DNA from: a virus
Reading direction: 5' to 3' (one strand)
DNA length: 63,994 nt
IMG/VR virus record: IMGVR_UViG_3300036670_000273
Coordinates: 1 to 63,994 of that record
The notes under the pieces were generated by a model. The model was not told where the DNA came from, made no database searches, and saw nothing but the letters and a program-made list of their open reading frames with translations. A program made the translations under genes and the position numbers. Positions within the stretch are counted from its first letter, which is position 1. Every line of letters begins with the position of its first letter. Shown piece after piece: positions 35,313 through 44,728 of this stretch.

Positions 35313-36614
35313 TTATAATTTAATTTTTTCTATTTCAATAACTTTAGTGCTACTTGAAATGTTTGCAAAGTTAGTTGCACGACCTTCTTTAAATACACCA
35401 CCTTCCATGTTTCCACTAAATACACTATGTTTACCAAATATAAATGAGTTGTTAATTTCTACATTTTTGCTAATATAAGAATCTTCTATTTTACATTTTT
35501 TACATGTAGTTGATCCAAATAAATTTGATTTAATTATACGTGTATCGCTAATTTCACAATCAAAAATATCACAGTTTTTTATATTACCCTTAATTGTACA
35601 TTGGAATATATCTACATCAGAAATTTCAAAGCATTGTTTTAAATTAGCATCTTTTATTTGTATTCTACTTGAATCGCTGTCATAATTAATTAGACCACTT
35701 TTCATATTAGCTTTTGTTAAAAACTCAAAAATCTTTTCTCTTATTTTTGGATAGTATACCTCAATTATTTGAGGAGCAGTTTTTAAATCAATCATTAAAG
35801 AAATTTTTGGATATTTTTCATTAAATTTTTTATATGTTTTATATCCTTGTACTACTTCTTTATGATCTGCTATAACTTTATCTAATTTTGTAAGGTCTTC
35901 TTCTGAATATGTAGGGTTTTTTAAAATTTCATATAATGAAGTAATAAAATGCTCAATCATTAAAAGCATTTTTTGATATTCGTTTTCATAATTAGCACCA
36001 CCTAGATATTTAAACGTAAGATAATTATCAGAAATTGTGTTAAAATTAATTGCGTAATAATCTTCATTAACAAACATATAGTTTTGCCATGAATTTTTAC
36101 TTGGTGATGATTGAGTCATGCCACCTAGCGGCAGCATAAATTTAATTGATTTTGCATAAATCGAATTTTTTCTATTAGGAAAATTTTCATAAACAAGATC
36201 TTCATTAAAATTAAGAACAAACTTACCAATATCTAATTTAGTTATATTAGCAGTAGGTCCTATTTTCTTGTCGTTAAATGAAATATTAACGCCAACAGAG
36301 CATCTGCTATTTGTAGAAGCATTCTCTTTAATCCATTTTAATGTTTTAGATAAAATTAATTTAGCTTCAACGAATGGCATGTTATAAGTTACAAAATCAA
36401 TCATTCCAGTTTCACCCGAAATATCATGATCTAGTGTAAACATTTCTATTTGTGTAGAAATATTGTTTTTTTCATTTTTACCTATCTGTATTTTTTTATT
36501 TAATACAGATGAAATACTTTTTTTTACTATTTTAATATTATCTTTAGTAAAAAAATTAAAAGAAAATCCTATTTGCGAAAAATGAATTGCATTAAGTTGT
36601 TCATTAGAATACAT
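35313..36614 (-). CDS. Amidoligase-like protein fused to a beta-helix repeat domain
   Basis: 433 aa. Residues 1-280 show the layout of phage 'putative amidoligase' proteins: an N-terminal strand, a DHDISGETGMIDFVTYNMPFVEAKLIL-type core, then CSVGVNISFND, NFPNRKNSIYAKSIKFMLPLGG and a closing helix. The typical H-x-N core appears as GVN, so a catalytic His may be missing. Residues about 315-420 are a coiled array of short repeats (DVDIFQCTIKGNIKNCDIFD and similar) characteristic of right-handed beta-helix or pentapeptide-type folds. A ligase-like enzyme in the virion region could modify peptide or protein termini. Start and hairpin are discussed at 36613-36658. Confidence 0.55.
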   Translation of the reverse strand: MYSNEQLNAIHFSQIGFSFNFFTKDNIKIVKKSISSVLNKKIQIGKNEKNNISTQIEMFTLDHDISGETGMIDFVTYNMPFVEAKLILSKTLKWIKENASTNSRCSVGVNISFNDKKIGPTANITKLDIGKFVLNFNEDLVYENFPNRKNSIYAKSIKFMLPLGGMTQSSPSKNSWQNYMFVNEDYYAINFNTISDNYLTFKYLGGANYENEYQKMLLMIEHFITSLYEILKNPTYSEEDLTKLDKVIADHKEVVQGYKTYKKFNEKYPKISLMIDLKTAPQIIEVYYPKIREKIFEFLTKANMKSGLINYDSDSSRIQIKDANLKQCFEISDVDIFQCTIKGNIKNCDIFDCEISDTRIIKSNLFGSTTCKKCKIEDSYISKNVEINNSFIFGKHSVFSGNMEGGVFKEGRATNFANISSSTKVIEIEKIKL

Positions 36615-36658
36615 GTAATATTGTAATTTGTTTATATATTCAAATTACAATATTACAT
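36613..36658 (-). promoter_or_regulatory. Perfect 18-bp inverted repeat with late-promoter core in its loop, overlapping a start codon
   Basis: The arms are ATGTAATATTGTAATTTG and its exact complement (36613-36630 and 36641-36658), with a 10-nt loop. On the minus strand the 3' arm ends within the ATG at 36614-36612 of the amidoligase-like gene. The loop and arm edge contain TATATAAAC at 36638-36630, a late-promoter core seen elsewhere. Transcripts reading in from the S1 gene could form the hairpin and hide the start; transcripts starting at the late promoter would lack the 5' arm. Confidence 0.7.
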
Positions 36659-36671
36659 ATACCTTAATATG

Positions 36672-37832
36672 TTATGTTAAATCAACAATAGACATTGCTA
36701 TTTTTCTTTCAGCTGTATTTACACTATGTATTTTAATAGTTACTATGTCTCCTTTATTTAAAGAAATTTCTTTAAGTTTGGATTTATGAATAAGCCCACT
36801 TATACCTTTCTCTAATTCAACAAATGCCCCATAGTTTGTTATTTTAGTAACTGTACCTGTTGTTGTCATCATTGGTTTATACTTTTCGTTAACAATATCC
36901 CATAAGTCTTCTTTTGGGCCAGTTTGACTTAGTATAATTTTTTTATCAGATATGATATCTTTTGTCCAAAATTCAATAACATCGCCTGGTTTAATTTCAT
37001 TTTTATTATATTTTCTTAATGTAATTTCATCAAATTCAGAATTCGGTATTAAACCGGTTAAACATTCATTGAATTCAGCAAATATACCAAACTTAGTTGT
37101 TCCGGTAACAATTCCAGTTAATTTAGTTTTAATATTTTCATTAAGATCACTTATTGAACTTGGAATTAATGTTGATAAATATTCTCTATGAGAAACTATA
37201 ATTGTATTTTTTTCATTTGAATACGATATTGGCATAATAATTAAAGTCTTTCCAATAATTGATTCAAAATCCCATAATTTATTTAAACCTGCTAATGAAC
37301 CTGGCATAAAACAACTTATACCGCCAACTTCTACCCAGTATCCACCGTTGATTAACTCAATGATTTTACCAGTAAAACCAACTGCTTTATTACCAATAGC
37401 TTTAAATATTTCATTAAATTTAACCTCATTCATTGCATCTGATATTGAAGCAATTATTGTTCCATTTGCTAACGTTTTAATCTTAACATCAATATCCATC
37501 CCAACTTTTAATTGACTAACTATTTCTTTATCTTCTTTTAATAATGAACAGTACGCAGTAAATTTGGAATCTATATCAATAAGCGCGCTTTCTTTAACGC
37601 CATCAGAATTTAAATTTATACGAACAATCTCACCAACAGTAATATACTTCTTTCCACTATCACATAATTTTTTATCATTATTATCTGTGTCGGTTAGTCC
37701 ATACATTGCTAATGCCTCTAATGCATAGTGTTCATTACATAATATTTTAGTACCGTTTGGTACTGCTACTTTAACCTTTCTTACGTCAAATGGATTTTCG
37801 CCAATTTGAATTGAAATTTCTTGTTCTATCAT
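36672..37832 (-). CDS. Ribosomal protein S1-like protein with four S1 domains
   Basis: 386 aa. After a short N-terminal unit there are four OB-fold S1 modules: about 63-135, about 145-225 (GFTGKIIELINGGYWVEV), about 230-310 (KLTGIVTGTTKFGIFAEF) and about 315-385 (TTGTVTKITNYGAFVEL). The last two are the best conserved, with the G-x-V-x-x-x-x-x-x-G-x-F-V pattern. Bacterial S1 presents mRNA to the 30S subunit. Phage-encoded S1-like proteins are known from metagenomic surveys. It lies alone between virion genes, with the switch hairpin immediately downstream. Confidence 0.85.
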   Translation of the reverse strand: MIEQEISIQIGENPFDVRKVKVAVPNGTKILCNEHYALEALAMYGLTDTDNNDKKLCDSGKKYITVGEIVRINLNSDGVKESALIDIDSKFTAYCSLLKEDKEIVSQLKVGMDIDVKIKTLANGTIIASISDAMNEVKFNEIFKAIGNKAVGFTGKIIELINGGYWVEVGGISCFMPGSLAGLNKLWDFESIIGKTLIIMPISYSNEKNTIIVSHREYLSTLIPSSISDLNENIKTKLTGIVTGTTKFGIFAEFNECLTGLIPNSEFDEITLRKYNKNEIKPGDVIEFWTKDIISDKKIILSQTGPKEDLWDIVNEKYKPMMTTTGTVTKITNYGAFVELEKGISGLIHKSKLKEISLNKGDIVTIKIHSVNTAERKIAMSIVDLT

Positions 37833-37918
37833 TTTTTTTTATTAAGGTGTTAATTATAGATTATATATTACCTTTATTAATTTAAATATTTTACACACAA
37901 ATTAAGCATTTGTTTCAT

Positions 37919-38551
37919 TTAAATAATTCCAATAAACGGTAATGGTGGTCCTGCTATTGGGGATGGTGCAGCAGGAATAAGGCCATTAAATACACCGGTA
38001 ATTTTAAGTAAATGTTTAGAATATGCAAGAACAAGACCTGTAATAAACACATTAAACGCAACATCTTGGTTAAGTTCAGTTTGGGCGATAAAAAATGCTT
38101 TTGCTAAATCTTGCTTAAGAGAATTTGGATCTCCGGGTACGATAACGGTATACCCGGCTGTTGCCGATATATATCCAGGTGGCGTTACAGAAGGTGTGAA
38201 GGTTTCAGTTAACCATTCTGTGCATATTGCTACAGCTAATGGTTCAAAAATAGACTCAATTTTATCATTAGATGAACTTTTATTAGCATTAAAGTTGTTG
38301 CCTTTATAATCCGGTGTTAATTCTATAGTTTCATTAGACAGCTTAGTAAAAACATCAGTATATGCTCTTTTAATATTGTCTTTATTTAAACCACCTGAAA
38401 CTTTACTTAATGACAATATAATAGTTGCTGAAGTAATGGCATTAATATATTCAGTAGCATGTAATTCTGCTAAATCTGAAATAGTGATTTCATTAGGAAT
38501 ACCTAACGATTTTTTCATATTACTTTTAAAGTTAACCCAATTAGCTGGCAT
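37919..38551 (-). CDS. Virion structural protein, 210 aa
   Basis: Starts MPANWVNFKSNMKKSLGIPNE. A helical N-terminus with ATEYINAITSATIILS is followed by a proline-rich section and an apolar helix (AFNVFITGLVLAYSKHLL), then a Pro/Gly-rich C-terminus. It is separated by only two bases from the central spike gene, so it is probably baseplate hub associated. No family is recognised. Confidence 0.6.
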   Translation of the reverse strand: MPANWVNFKSNMKKSLGIPNEITISDLAELHATEYINAITSATIILSLSKVSGGLNKDNIKRAYTDVFTKLSNETIELTPDYKGNNFNANKSSSNDKIESIFEPLAVAICTEWLTETFTPSVTPPGYISATAGYTVIVPGDPNSLKQDLAKAFFIAQTELNQDVAFNVFITGLVLAYSKHLLKITGVFNGLIPAAPSPIAGPPLPFIGII

Positions 38552-38553
38552 AA

Positions 38554-39450
38554 TTATTTAGTTTTCGAAACTTTACTTAACGTAGATTTCATTGATACCA
38601 CCGGCTTTGAACTTGGTCCCGCTGGAGTTGGGTGAATATGATTATCAAAAAGTGTAGCAAAAAGATCTCCTTTTATTATTGATTCGCTTGCACCTCTGCC
38701 TAATTCAATATTAGGAGAATCTATTATAGCTTTAGAGCTAGCAGTTATATCTGCATTTGCACAATTTACAATAATATCTTTACAATTAATTTCAGTATTA
38801 TCTGTTGTATTTATGATTAGTTTAGCAGTGTGAGTAAATGTAATATTTCCATCATTTAACATTATAATACTATCACCGTTTGCATTAATTATTTCAATAC
38901 TGTTGTCCGGTTTTATATTAACTTTACTTGAACCCATTACAGTTGTATAATCTAACATTAAACCAACCTCTTCAGTAAAAAAAACTTTTATACTTTCACC
39001 GGCTCTTTCGTTTACAACTTTTTCATTACCACCACCAGTCAAACCAAATGCAGTATCATAAATAAGAACATGGGAATTTTGATAAGAATTTTGTATTAAT
39101 TCTATAAGTTCAGCTGATGGATATACTGACTCATGATACACTGGAGAATAGTAAGTTCCATTATCAAAAGTTACTCTTACAAAAGTACCTAATTTCGGTA
39201 CTGAAAATGTACCGCTTCCACTATTGCTTCCACCTGATGATGCAACCGATGGCCTCGCCCATGGTATTGCTTCAATTGGTAAAATATAATCACTAGTTAT
39301 GTCTGCTTGATCAATTCTTTGATCCATTTTACCTAACACCCTAACTTTGCATCGACCTTCAAATAGATCATCATTATTGTTTTCAACAATACCAATCCAC
39401 TGCGTTGCTAATAAATTGTCACTTTTTAAATCCTTTGAAACTATCTTCAT
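38554..39450 (-). CDS. 5: Baseplate central spike protein (gp5/gpV-like, no lysozyme domain)
   Basis: 298 aa. An N-terminal OB-fold (WIGIVENNNDDLFEGRCKVRVLG to PIEAIPWARPS), a loop with GTFSVPKLGTFVRVTFDNG, then a C-terminal beta-helix of short strands (IEIINANGDSIIMLNDGN) that would form the trimeric needle. T4 gp5 carries a lysozyme domain between these parts; here none is present, so cell-wall cutting must come from another protein. Its start overlaps the upstream gene's stop. Confidence 0.82.
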   Translation of the reverse strand: MKIVSKDLKSDNLLATQWIGIVENNNDDLFEGRCKVRVLGKMDQRIDQADITSDYILPIEAIPWARPSVASSGGSNSGSGTFSVPKLGTFVRVTFDNGTYYSPVYHESVYPSAELIELIQNSYQNSHVLIYDTAFGLTGGGNEKVVNERAGESIKVFFTEEVGLMLDYTTVMGSSKVNIKPDNSIEIINANGDSIIMLNDGNITFTHTAKLIINTTDNTEINCKDIIVNCANADITASSKAIIDSPNIELGRGASESIIKGDLFATLFDNHIHPTPAGPSSKPVVSMKSTLSKVSKTK

Positions 39451-40853
39451 TAATTAAATACGTTATTAGAAGTTAATGGTGGTGGCCCTGATGGCCCTGA
39501 GCCAAAAACATTTGATGATCTTAGTTGTAAATTATTTCTAGGTACTAATCCAGCTGTTACATTACCCGCAGTTAAAGAAGAACTCGGTTGATCAACACTG
39601 CCTAAAATATTATCTCCTAATTTAATATTGCCACCGTTCCCACCACCTGATCTATTTTGTAATAATGCCCCGGACACAATATTAGATAATGCACCTGGGT
39701 TTTGCAAACCTGCTATAATTTGATTTCTTAAACCAAAGGCATTACCAAATAATAAGCTTTGTGCAGCTGCTGTACCGCTTGATGCTGCTCTATTTGCAAA
39801 AGCTTCCCCTGCCTTCAATGCTTGATTTTTTGTAGCGTTTTTAACAGCATCACCTAATTTACCACCATGTTGGTTTCTAGCAGAATCATTAAGTTCTTGA
39901 TCAATTCCAGAAAAATCTGATATTATTGAAATTTTACCAAACTTAAATTTCATACTAGTCGTAGTCATGTCAGCACCACCTAAATTAGTAACATTTTCAA
40001 AAACTTTGCCACTTTGTGACAAAATCCATTCGCAATCTTCTAATTTGAAAGTAATCCTTGATGTATTTTCATTTAGGAATCTATCAACATCAGTTGCTTT
40101 TCCTTTATTTGTAATTATAGATAGTAAAGAGGCAGCAGCTTTAAATCTTCTAATTTCATAAACATCAATATAAATTGAAAAATGCTTTAAGTTATTAGGA
40201 AGAACCATTCTTCTATATTCAACATCAAGTACTGCTGCTTTATAAAGATTAAACAATGCACTTATTTTTAAATCAAGAGCTTCTAAGCAGCCTATTGTAA
40301 TACCATCTTCATCAGCTGTTCCCTGAAATGGATCTATTATACTTAATGATTTGGTCCATGCTTCTTCTAAACCATTTATGGTTTGCCAATAGTATGGTCT
40401 AAACTCATTTACTTCGCGTAAACCTTGTGTAAACATTTGTAAATAAGAAGCTCTAGTTTTTTCTCCAACTTTCATAAGATAGCCAAATGCAGACTCTCCG
40501 CCTGCAATATTAGGGTCAGGTAAAGGTTGATTATTGTCTAAAGTATTTTTACTATTACTCTTAATCAAAGATCCTATTACTGCATCAGATAACGGTGATT
40601 CAGATGGAGGCTTCATTGGATCTCCTGTCGTGGCACCATTAAATAATGGGCTTAATATATCAAATCTTAGTGAAAAGCCAAGATACGTTGGATCTTCTAA
40701 GCTAGTTACACCATTACCACCACCTGATACTGTTTTGCTGGGTTGCACAAATCTTTTAATCACATCACTAGAAGGTTTTCTTGCAAACCTGTCAAATGCT
40801 TCTTCTCTAGTACCTGGTCTTGAATTACTATTTATAGTTGAATCCTTTATCAT
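39450..40853 (-). CDS. Baseplate/tail-tube-initiator-like structural protein
   Basis: 467 aa. The middle (NNLKHFSIYIDVYEIRRF and ITFKLEDCEWILSQ) resembles tube-like domains of the gp48/gp54 class that cap the hub and nucleate the tube. The N-terminus is Pro/Ser-rich and the C-terminal 130 residues are low-complexity Gly/Asn/Ala. It lies between hub (gp27-like) and spike (gp5-like) genes, an appropriate place for a hub component. Confidence 0.55.
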   Translation of the reverse strand: MIKDSTINSNSRPGTREEAFDRFARKPSSDVIKRFVQPSKTVSGGGNGVTSLEDPTYLGFSLRFDILSPLFNGATTGDPMKPPSESPLSDAVIGSLIKSNSKNTLDNNQPLPDPNIAGGESAFGYLMKVGEKTRASYLQMFTQGLREVNEFRPYYWQTINGLEEAWTKSLSIIDPFQGTADEDGITIGCLEALDLKISALFNLYKAAVLDVEYRRMVLPNNLKHFSIYIDVYEIRRFKAAASLLSIITNKGKATDVDRFLNENTSRITFKLEDCEWILSQSGKVFENVTNLGGADMTTTSMKFKFGKISIISDFSGIDQELNDSARNQHGGKLGDAVKNATKNQALKAGEAFANRAASSGTAAAQSLLFGNAFGLRNQIIAGLQNPGALSNIVSGALLQNRSGGGNGGNIKLGDNILGSVDQPSSSLTAGNVTAGLVPRNNLQLRSSNVFGSGPSGPPPLTSNNVFN

Positions 40854-40866
40854 CCTGTTATTTCTT

Positions 40867-42348
40867 TTATGTAGTTGGTGTTACTTCCCGTCTACGTAAA
40901 TGTAATTTTTGTTTTAATATACCTGGTGCTAATAAAGTATATTCAAAGCCAGTAATTACATAAAATCCACTTAAATATTCGTTTAAAACACCGTTATTTG
41001 ATGTAACCTCATTTTGTGAATTATCTTCGTTTTCTGTTCTTCGTTGTGATCCTTCTGGTATATTCTCATCATTACCAGGTCCTGTTAAAACACTTTTAAC
41101 ACTTTGTGAGTATTCTAGTATTTTACAATATATCCTGCTATATCTCAATATTGAAGGATTAACGGAATCTAATTCAATAACCATACCAGATTTATTAATT
41201 TCAGCTAAATTTTGATAATTAAGAATTGCGCTGTACATATAATTAGAATGTACATTATCACCTTGTGTGCCTAAATATTTATATTTAACTTGATCATTGC
41301 GAGGACCTTCAACTTCACCGTTAATTAGTCTTCCTTTCGTTATCGGTATCATACCGGGTGTATCGTTAACAATAGGATCTACAAATTCGCTAATAAATTC
41401 CTTTGCGTTTAAATCAAAAAATTGTGAGAATCTTTTATATCCATTATTTTTACTTATTTGCCCACTATTATTAATTTGTTGATATGTAGAAATGTACATA
41501 GAACTACCCTTTAATACTAAATCATTAGTTAACATGTACGGTATTGTTGGATCTATTTTAAGAGGATCACCTGATCCCATTGTATCTGTTGCATTAAATG
41601 AAAACCCTAGAGTTTCTTCTAATGCAGTATCTTGATCAAATAATTTATTTACATCAACTAATGTTAAATAATAGTATGGATCAATATATGATGTAAAAAA
41701 GGAATCATCATTAAGATATGTATTTGCTACAATATCTTGTATAAATTTCATTGATGTATCATATGGATTTGTCCATGTTTGACTATCATCAGTATTATCT
41801 ACATTAGATGCATAACCAAGCTGAAGATCTTCTGCTATATTTAATAAAGCATCCCAACTATTACCAATTTTAAATTCAACCCTTTCGGTAAAAAGATTTG
41901 GAATATTCATTCTACATTCAATCAAAAGCTGACTAGATGAGTCGGTATTACCCCCACCCCCTAATGAAATTATATCTTCAACCGTAAAATCTATTCTAAT
42001 TGGTTTAAATGTAGTTTCTTCACCAGCAGATCTTATGTAAACTTGAACAATGTCTCCATCTTTTGGAAAATGTCTAGCTGTAAATAAGCCATCTCTATCA
42101 AAAAAAGAAAATCTACAAGTAGGATAAAACCCAGTACAGTTAAGTTCAAACATAATAAGTCTATCACCTTGTACATCATATTGATTAACTCTGATAATAG
42201 GTATAATGTTAGTAAATTTAGAAGGCGGTTCTTTTACGCTTGCACCATTTGAATTTTCAGTACCGCTCTCAACATCGGGTATTGCCAACTCATCTAAAAT
42301 AATAGTTGGCTCAATTATAGTTAATATGTTTCTTTCTATTGCAGACAT
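40867..42348 (-). CDS. 27: Baseplate hub protein (gp27/gpD family)
   Basis: 493 aa. A first beta barrel (IRVNQYDVQGDRLIMFELNCTG, RFSFFDRDGLF), then VQVYIRSAGEETTFKPIRIDF and a second barrel with NSWDALLNIAEDLQLGYASN and the conserved hub loop DDSFFTSYIDPYYYLTLVDVNKLF. The C-terminal domain ends GFYVITGFEYTLLAPGILKQKLHLRR. This is the organisation of trimeric hubs such as T4 gp27 (391 aa). The spike gene lies downstream, as expected. Confidence 0.75.
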   Translation of the reverse strand: MSAIERNILTIIEPTIILDELAIPDVESGTENSNGASVKEPPSKFTNIIPIIRVNQYDVQGDRLIMFELNCTGFYPTCRFSFFDRDGLFTARHFPKDGDIVQVYIRSAGEETTFKPIRIDFTVEDIISLGGGGNTDSSSQLLIECRMNIPNLFTERVEFKIGNSWDALLNIAEDLQLGYASNVDNTDDSQTWTNPYDTSMKFIQDIVANTYLNDDSFFTSYIDPYYYLTLVDVNKLFDQDTALEETLGFSFNATDTMGSGDPLKIDPTIPYMLTNDLVLKGSSMYISTYQQINNSGQISKNNGYKRFSQFFDLNAKEFISEFVDPIVNDTPGMIPITKGRLINGEVEGPRNDQVKYKYLGTQGDNVHSNYMYSAILNYQNLAEINKSGMVIELDSVNPSILRYSRIYCKILEYSQSVKSVLTGPGNDENIPEGSQRRTENEDNSQNEVTSNNGVLNEYLSGFYVITGFEYTLLAPGILKQKLHLRRREVTPTT

Positions 42349-42893
42349 TATAAATTATTGTTGAGTGTATTTCTAGATGGTAAATTTGATCCTAATTTAA
42401 TTTCGCCTGAATTAAATAATTTAGCAGATTGATTAGGTTGTAGCATATTCGGTAAAATTGGTGTATTTACACCTGATTTCTTTTCTTTTGCCTTTTGTAA
42501 TAATCTTTGTATTCTTGATTGATCTTTTTGCGATTGTCTGCCAGTATCTGTATATGGCTTTATTGCCGGCGCAGGTCTAGACGCAGTGTTAGGTCTTTGA
42601 TATACAAGATCAGGATTTCTTAAATTTGGTATAACTAAAACATCTCCTTCTTGTATAGAAAAAGGATTAAAAATATTGTTAATTACACAAATTGCATCAA
42701 TATTTTCAGATGAACCAAAATAAATTTCTGATATTTTATCTAATCTACCTACTTGATCACTCATTACATAATGCAATGCTTTAACTCCTAAATCTGCATC
42801 ATAAATAAATGATGGAGCTGTTAAATCAAAATAACTTTCTCCTGTATTTTCATCAACTAATTGATTTTTTAATGTTAAAGATTTAATATTCAT
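42348..42893 (-). CDS. 53: LysM-domain baseplate wedge protein (gp53-like)
   Basis: 181 aa. Residues about 40-100 contain a LysM module (GRLDKISEIYFGSSENIDAI to GDVLVIPN). T4 gp53 likewise has a LysM fold and links neighbouring wedges. The C-terminal 75 residues are Pro/Gln-rich and probably disordered. Stop and start overlap the hub gene. Confidence 0.75.
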   Translation of the reverse strand: MNIKSLTLKNQLVDENTGESYFDLTAPSFIYDADLGVKALHYVMSDQVGRLDKISEIYFGSSENIDAICVINNIFNPFSIQEGDVLVIPNLRNPDLVYQRPNTASRPAPAIKPYTDTGRQSQKDQSRIQRLLQKAKEKKSGVNTPILPNMLQPNQSAKLFNSGEIKLGSNLPSRNTLNNNL

Positions 42894-42904
42894 CGTTGTT
42901 TGTT

Positions 42905-44668
42905 TTATGAATCAACCATCATTGAAATGAGGTTTGATATGTATGCTGCATCAACACCATTGTCATTTTCTGCATTGAATTTTTTAGTTCCATTTCCAGG
43001 TTTCGTATTACTTATTACAGTATCTGATTGCTTAGCACCTGCTTCTTTAGATTGTAGCTTTTGTAGATTAGATTTACCTGCCTTTACAGATCCGTATGTT
43101 TTGACGTCAACTCCTGCTAAATTTAAAATATCACCTTCATTTGCAACAGATGCATATATTCGTCCACGACCTGCATTAAACATGTTTTCAATGTCACCTT
43201 TATCTCTAGGCTTTCCATGTTTTAAATCAATTTCAAACTTAACATCCATTGGAAAGTCATCATAGCCTAAACCATTACCTAACGTCATTATAGTGTTGTC
43301 GCAATACATATTACCCATTGAAACAATAGGATTAAGTGGATTCCCAACAGTGATATGCCAATTACCTGTAGGTTCAGCACTAATTAAAGCAGCCGTTGCG
43401 GTACTTCCGTTTATCGCACCCATATTATCACCTAGAAAACCACCCAGCATATTACCAAGACCAGTTGTAGCTAATTTTTTAATTCCATCAAGTATGTTAA
43501 ATCCTCCATCTCCGCTCCCAAATAAACCTTTGAATCCTTTATCTACGTCTTTAACAACACTGCCAATGTATCCACCAAAATCACCCTTTCTTAATAAACC
43601 CATATTTCCAAAAGTACTAGCGACATAACCTGCACTTCCATAATATCTATGGCCACCTCCAAAAAACTGAGCATTATTAGTTGTCATTGTTAGCATATTG
43701 CTAATAATATCAATCATTGCAATTTTTGGATTAATATAGTTTAAAGATTTAAGTTCATATTCAAATGCTAATTTAATATCATTTTCAAATTTAAGTCCAG
43801 TATCTCTAACTGTAGTTTGATCAACTACGTTAACTGGCCCTATCACAAAATTTGCGTATGTAGTACCAAATCTATCACCTCCTGCATCAGGATTGTTTTG
43901 GGCTCTAAATTTAGCTCCTGGTGATACCCCCTTTAAAGCGTCTGCTGTTGCTCTTCCAACTGCACCAATCTTATTATAAAAAGGTTGTGATGTATAACTA
44001 TTTTTATTACTTTCAACAGACTCCATTTTAGATTGAATGTCTTTCCACTTTAAGCCATACGTAAATTTAAGAATATCATCTAATTTATTTCCTGCAGTTT
44101 CACCTAAGTAAGTAACTGCAGTAACACCAGCAACCTGATTAACATCAGCTATTTTCTCTGTAGATTCTACAGAATCTGGATTTTCATTATATTTAACACT
44201 TAAATCAAATATATTATCATTAACAGGTGTTGGGAATCTACGTAATGTAATTAAATGATTGACTGGAATTTTTCTATAATACTTAAGATACAAAAAATCT
44301 TGAGCTCTATATCCAATTTTAGGATAATTATTTCCAAAAAACTCAATAAGTTTAGTTATTGAAACATTACGAGCCCCTTCACCTCCCATTAATTCATTGT
44401 TTGGGCTGTCTTTATAATTATCAAACGGCATGTCAGTATTTAAATTACCATACAAACCTCTAAAATTAAATAAAGCATATTCATTAAAAATAGATTTAGG
44501 TATTGGTGCACTTAAACCTTTAGCGACAGTATAAACATCTGCCTCTGCTCTGCTGCCATAAAAAGCTTGAGACATTCCATGTTCTACATCAGCGGCAAAT
44601 CCAGATGATTCACCACTAGAAAATCCTATTGTTCCAAATTGACCATTATCTGCCATTCCATTGTACAC
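42905..44668 (-). CDS. Virion baseplate protein, 587 aa
   Basis: Starts MYNGMADNGQFGTIGFSSG (a second ATG lies four codons in). The protein has a Gly-rich middle (GFGSGDGGFN-like stretches near 380-410) and a conserved-looking C-terminal half (NWHITVGNPLNPIVSMGNMYCDN, KFEIDLKHGKPRDKGDIENMF) that reads like a tube/hub-type beta domain. It heads the hub gene block. Specific T4 equivalent unknown. Confidence 0.6.
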   Translation of the reverse strand: MYNGMADNGQFGTIGFSSGESSGFAADVEHGMSQAFYGSRAEADVYTVAKGLSAPIPKSIFNEYALFNFRGLYGNLNTDMPFDNYKDSPNNELMGGEGARNVSITKLIEFFGNNYPKIGYRAQDFLYLKYYRKIPVNHLITLRRFPTPVNDNIFDLSVKYNENPDSVESTEKIADVNQVAGVTAVTYLGETAGNKLDDILKFTYGLKWKDIQSKMESVESNKNSYTSQPFYNKIGAVGRATADALKGVSPGAKFRAQNNPDAGGDRFGTTYANFVIGPVNVVDQTTVRDTGLKFENDIKLAFEYELKSLNYINPKIAMIDIISNMLTMTTNNAQFFGGGHRYYGSAGYVASTFGNMGLLRKGDFGGYIGSVVKDVDKGFKGLFGSGDGGFNILDGIKKLATTGLGNMLGGFLGDNMGAINGSTATAALISAEPTGNWHITVGNPLNPIVSMGNMYCDNTIMTLGNGLGYDDFPMDVKFEIDLKHGKPRDKGDIENMFNAGRGRIYASVANEGDILNLAGVDVKTYGSVKAGKSNLQKLQSKEAGAKQSDTVISNTKPGNGTKKFNAENDNGVDAAYISNLISMMVDS

Positions 44669-44728
44669 TTATTTTAGTATTAGAATTGAATTTATTTAAC
44701 ATATACTACGATCTTTTTTAGTATATAT

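Noticed and set aside
44701-44726. ATATACT/AGTATAT palindrome as a terminator
   Set aside because: The stem is only 7 A/T pairs with no GC and probably reflects an AT-rich promoter-like box.
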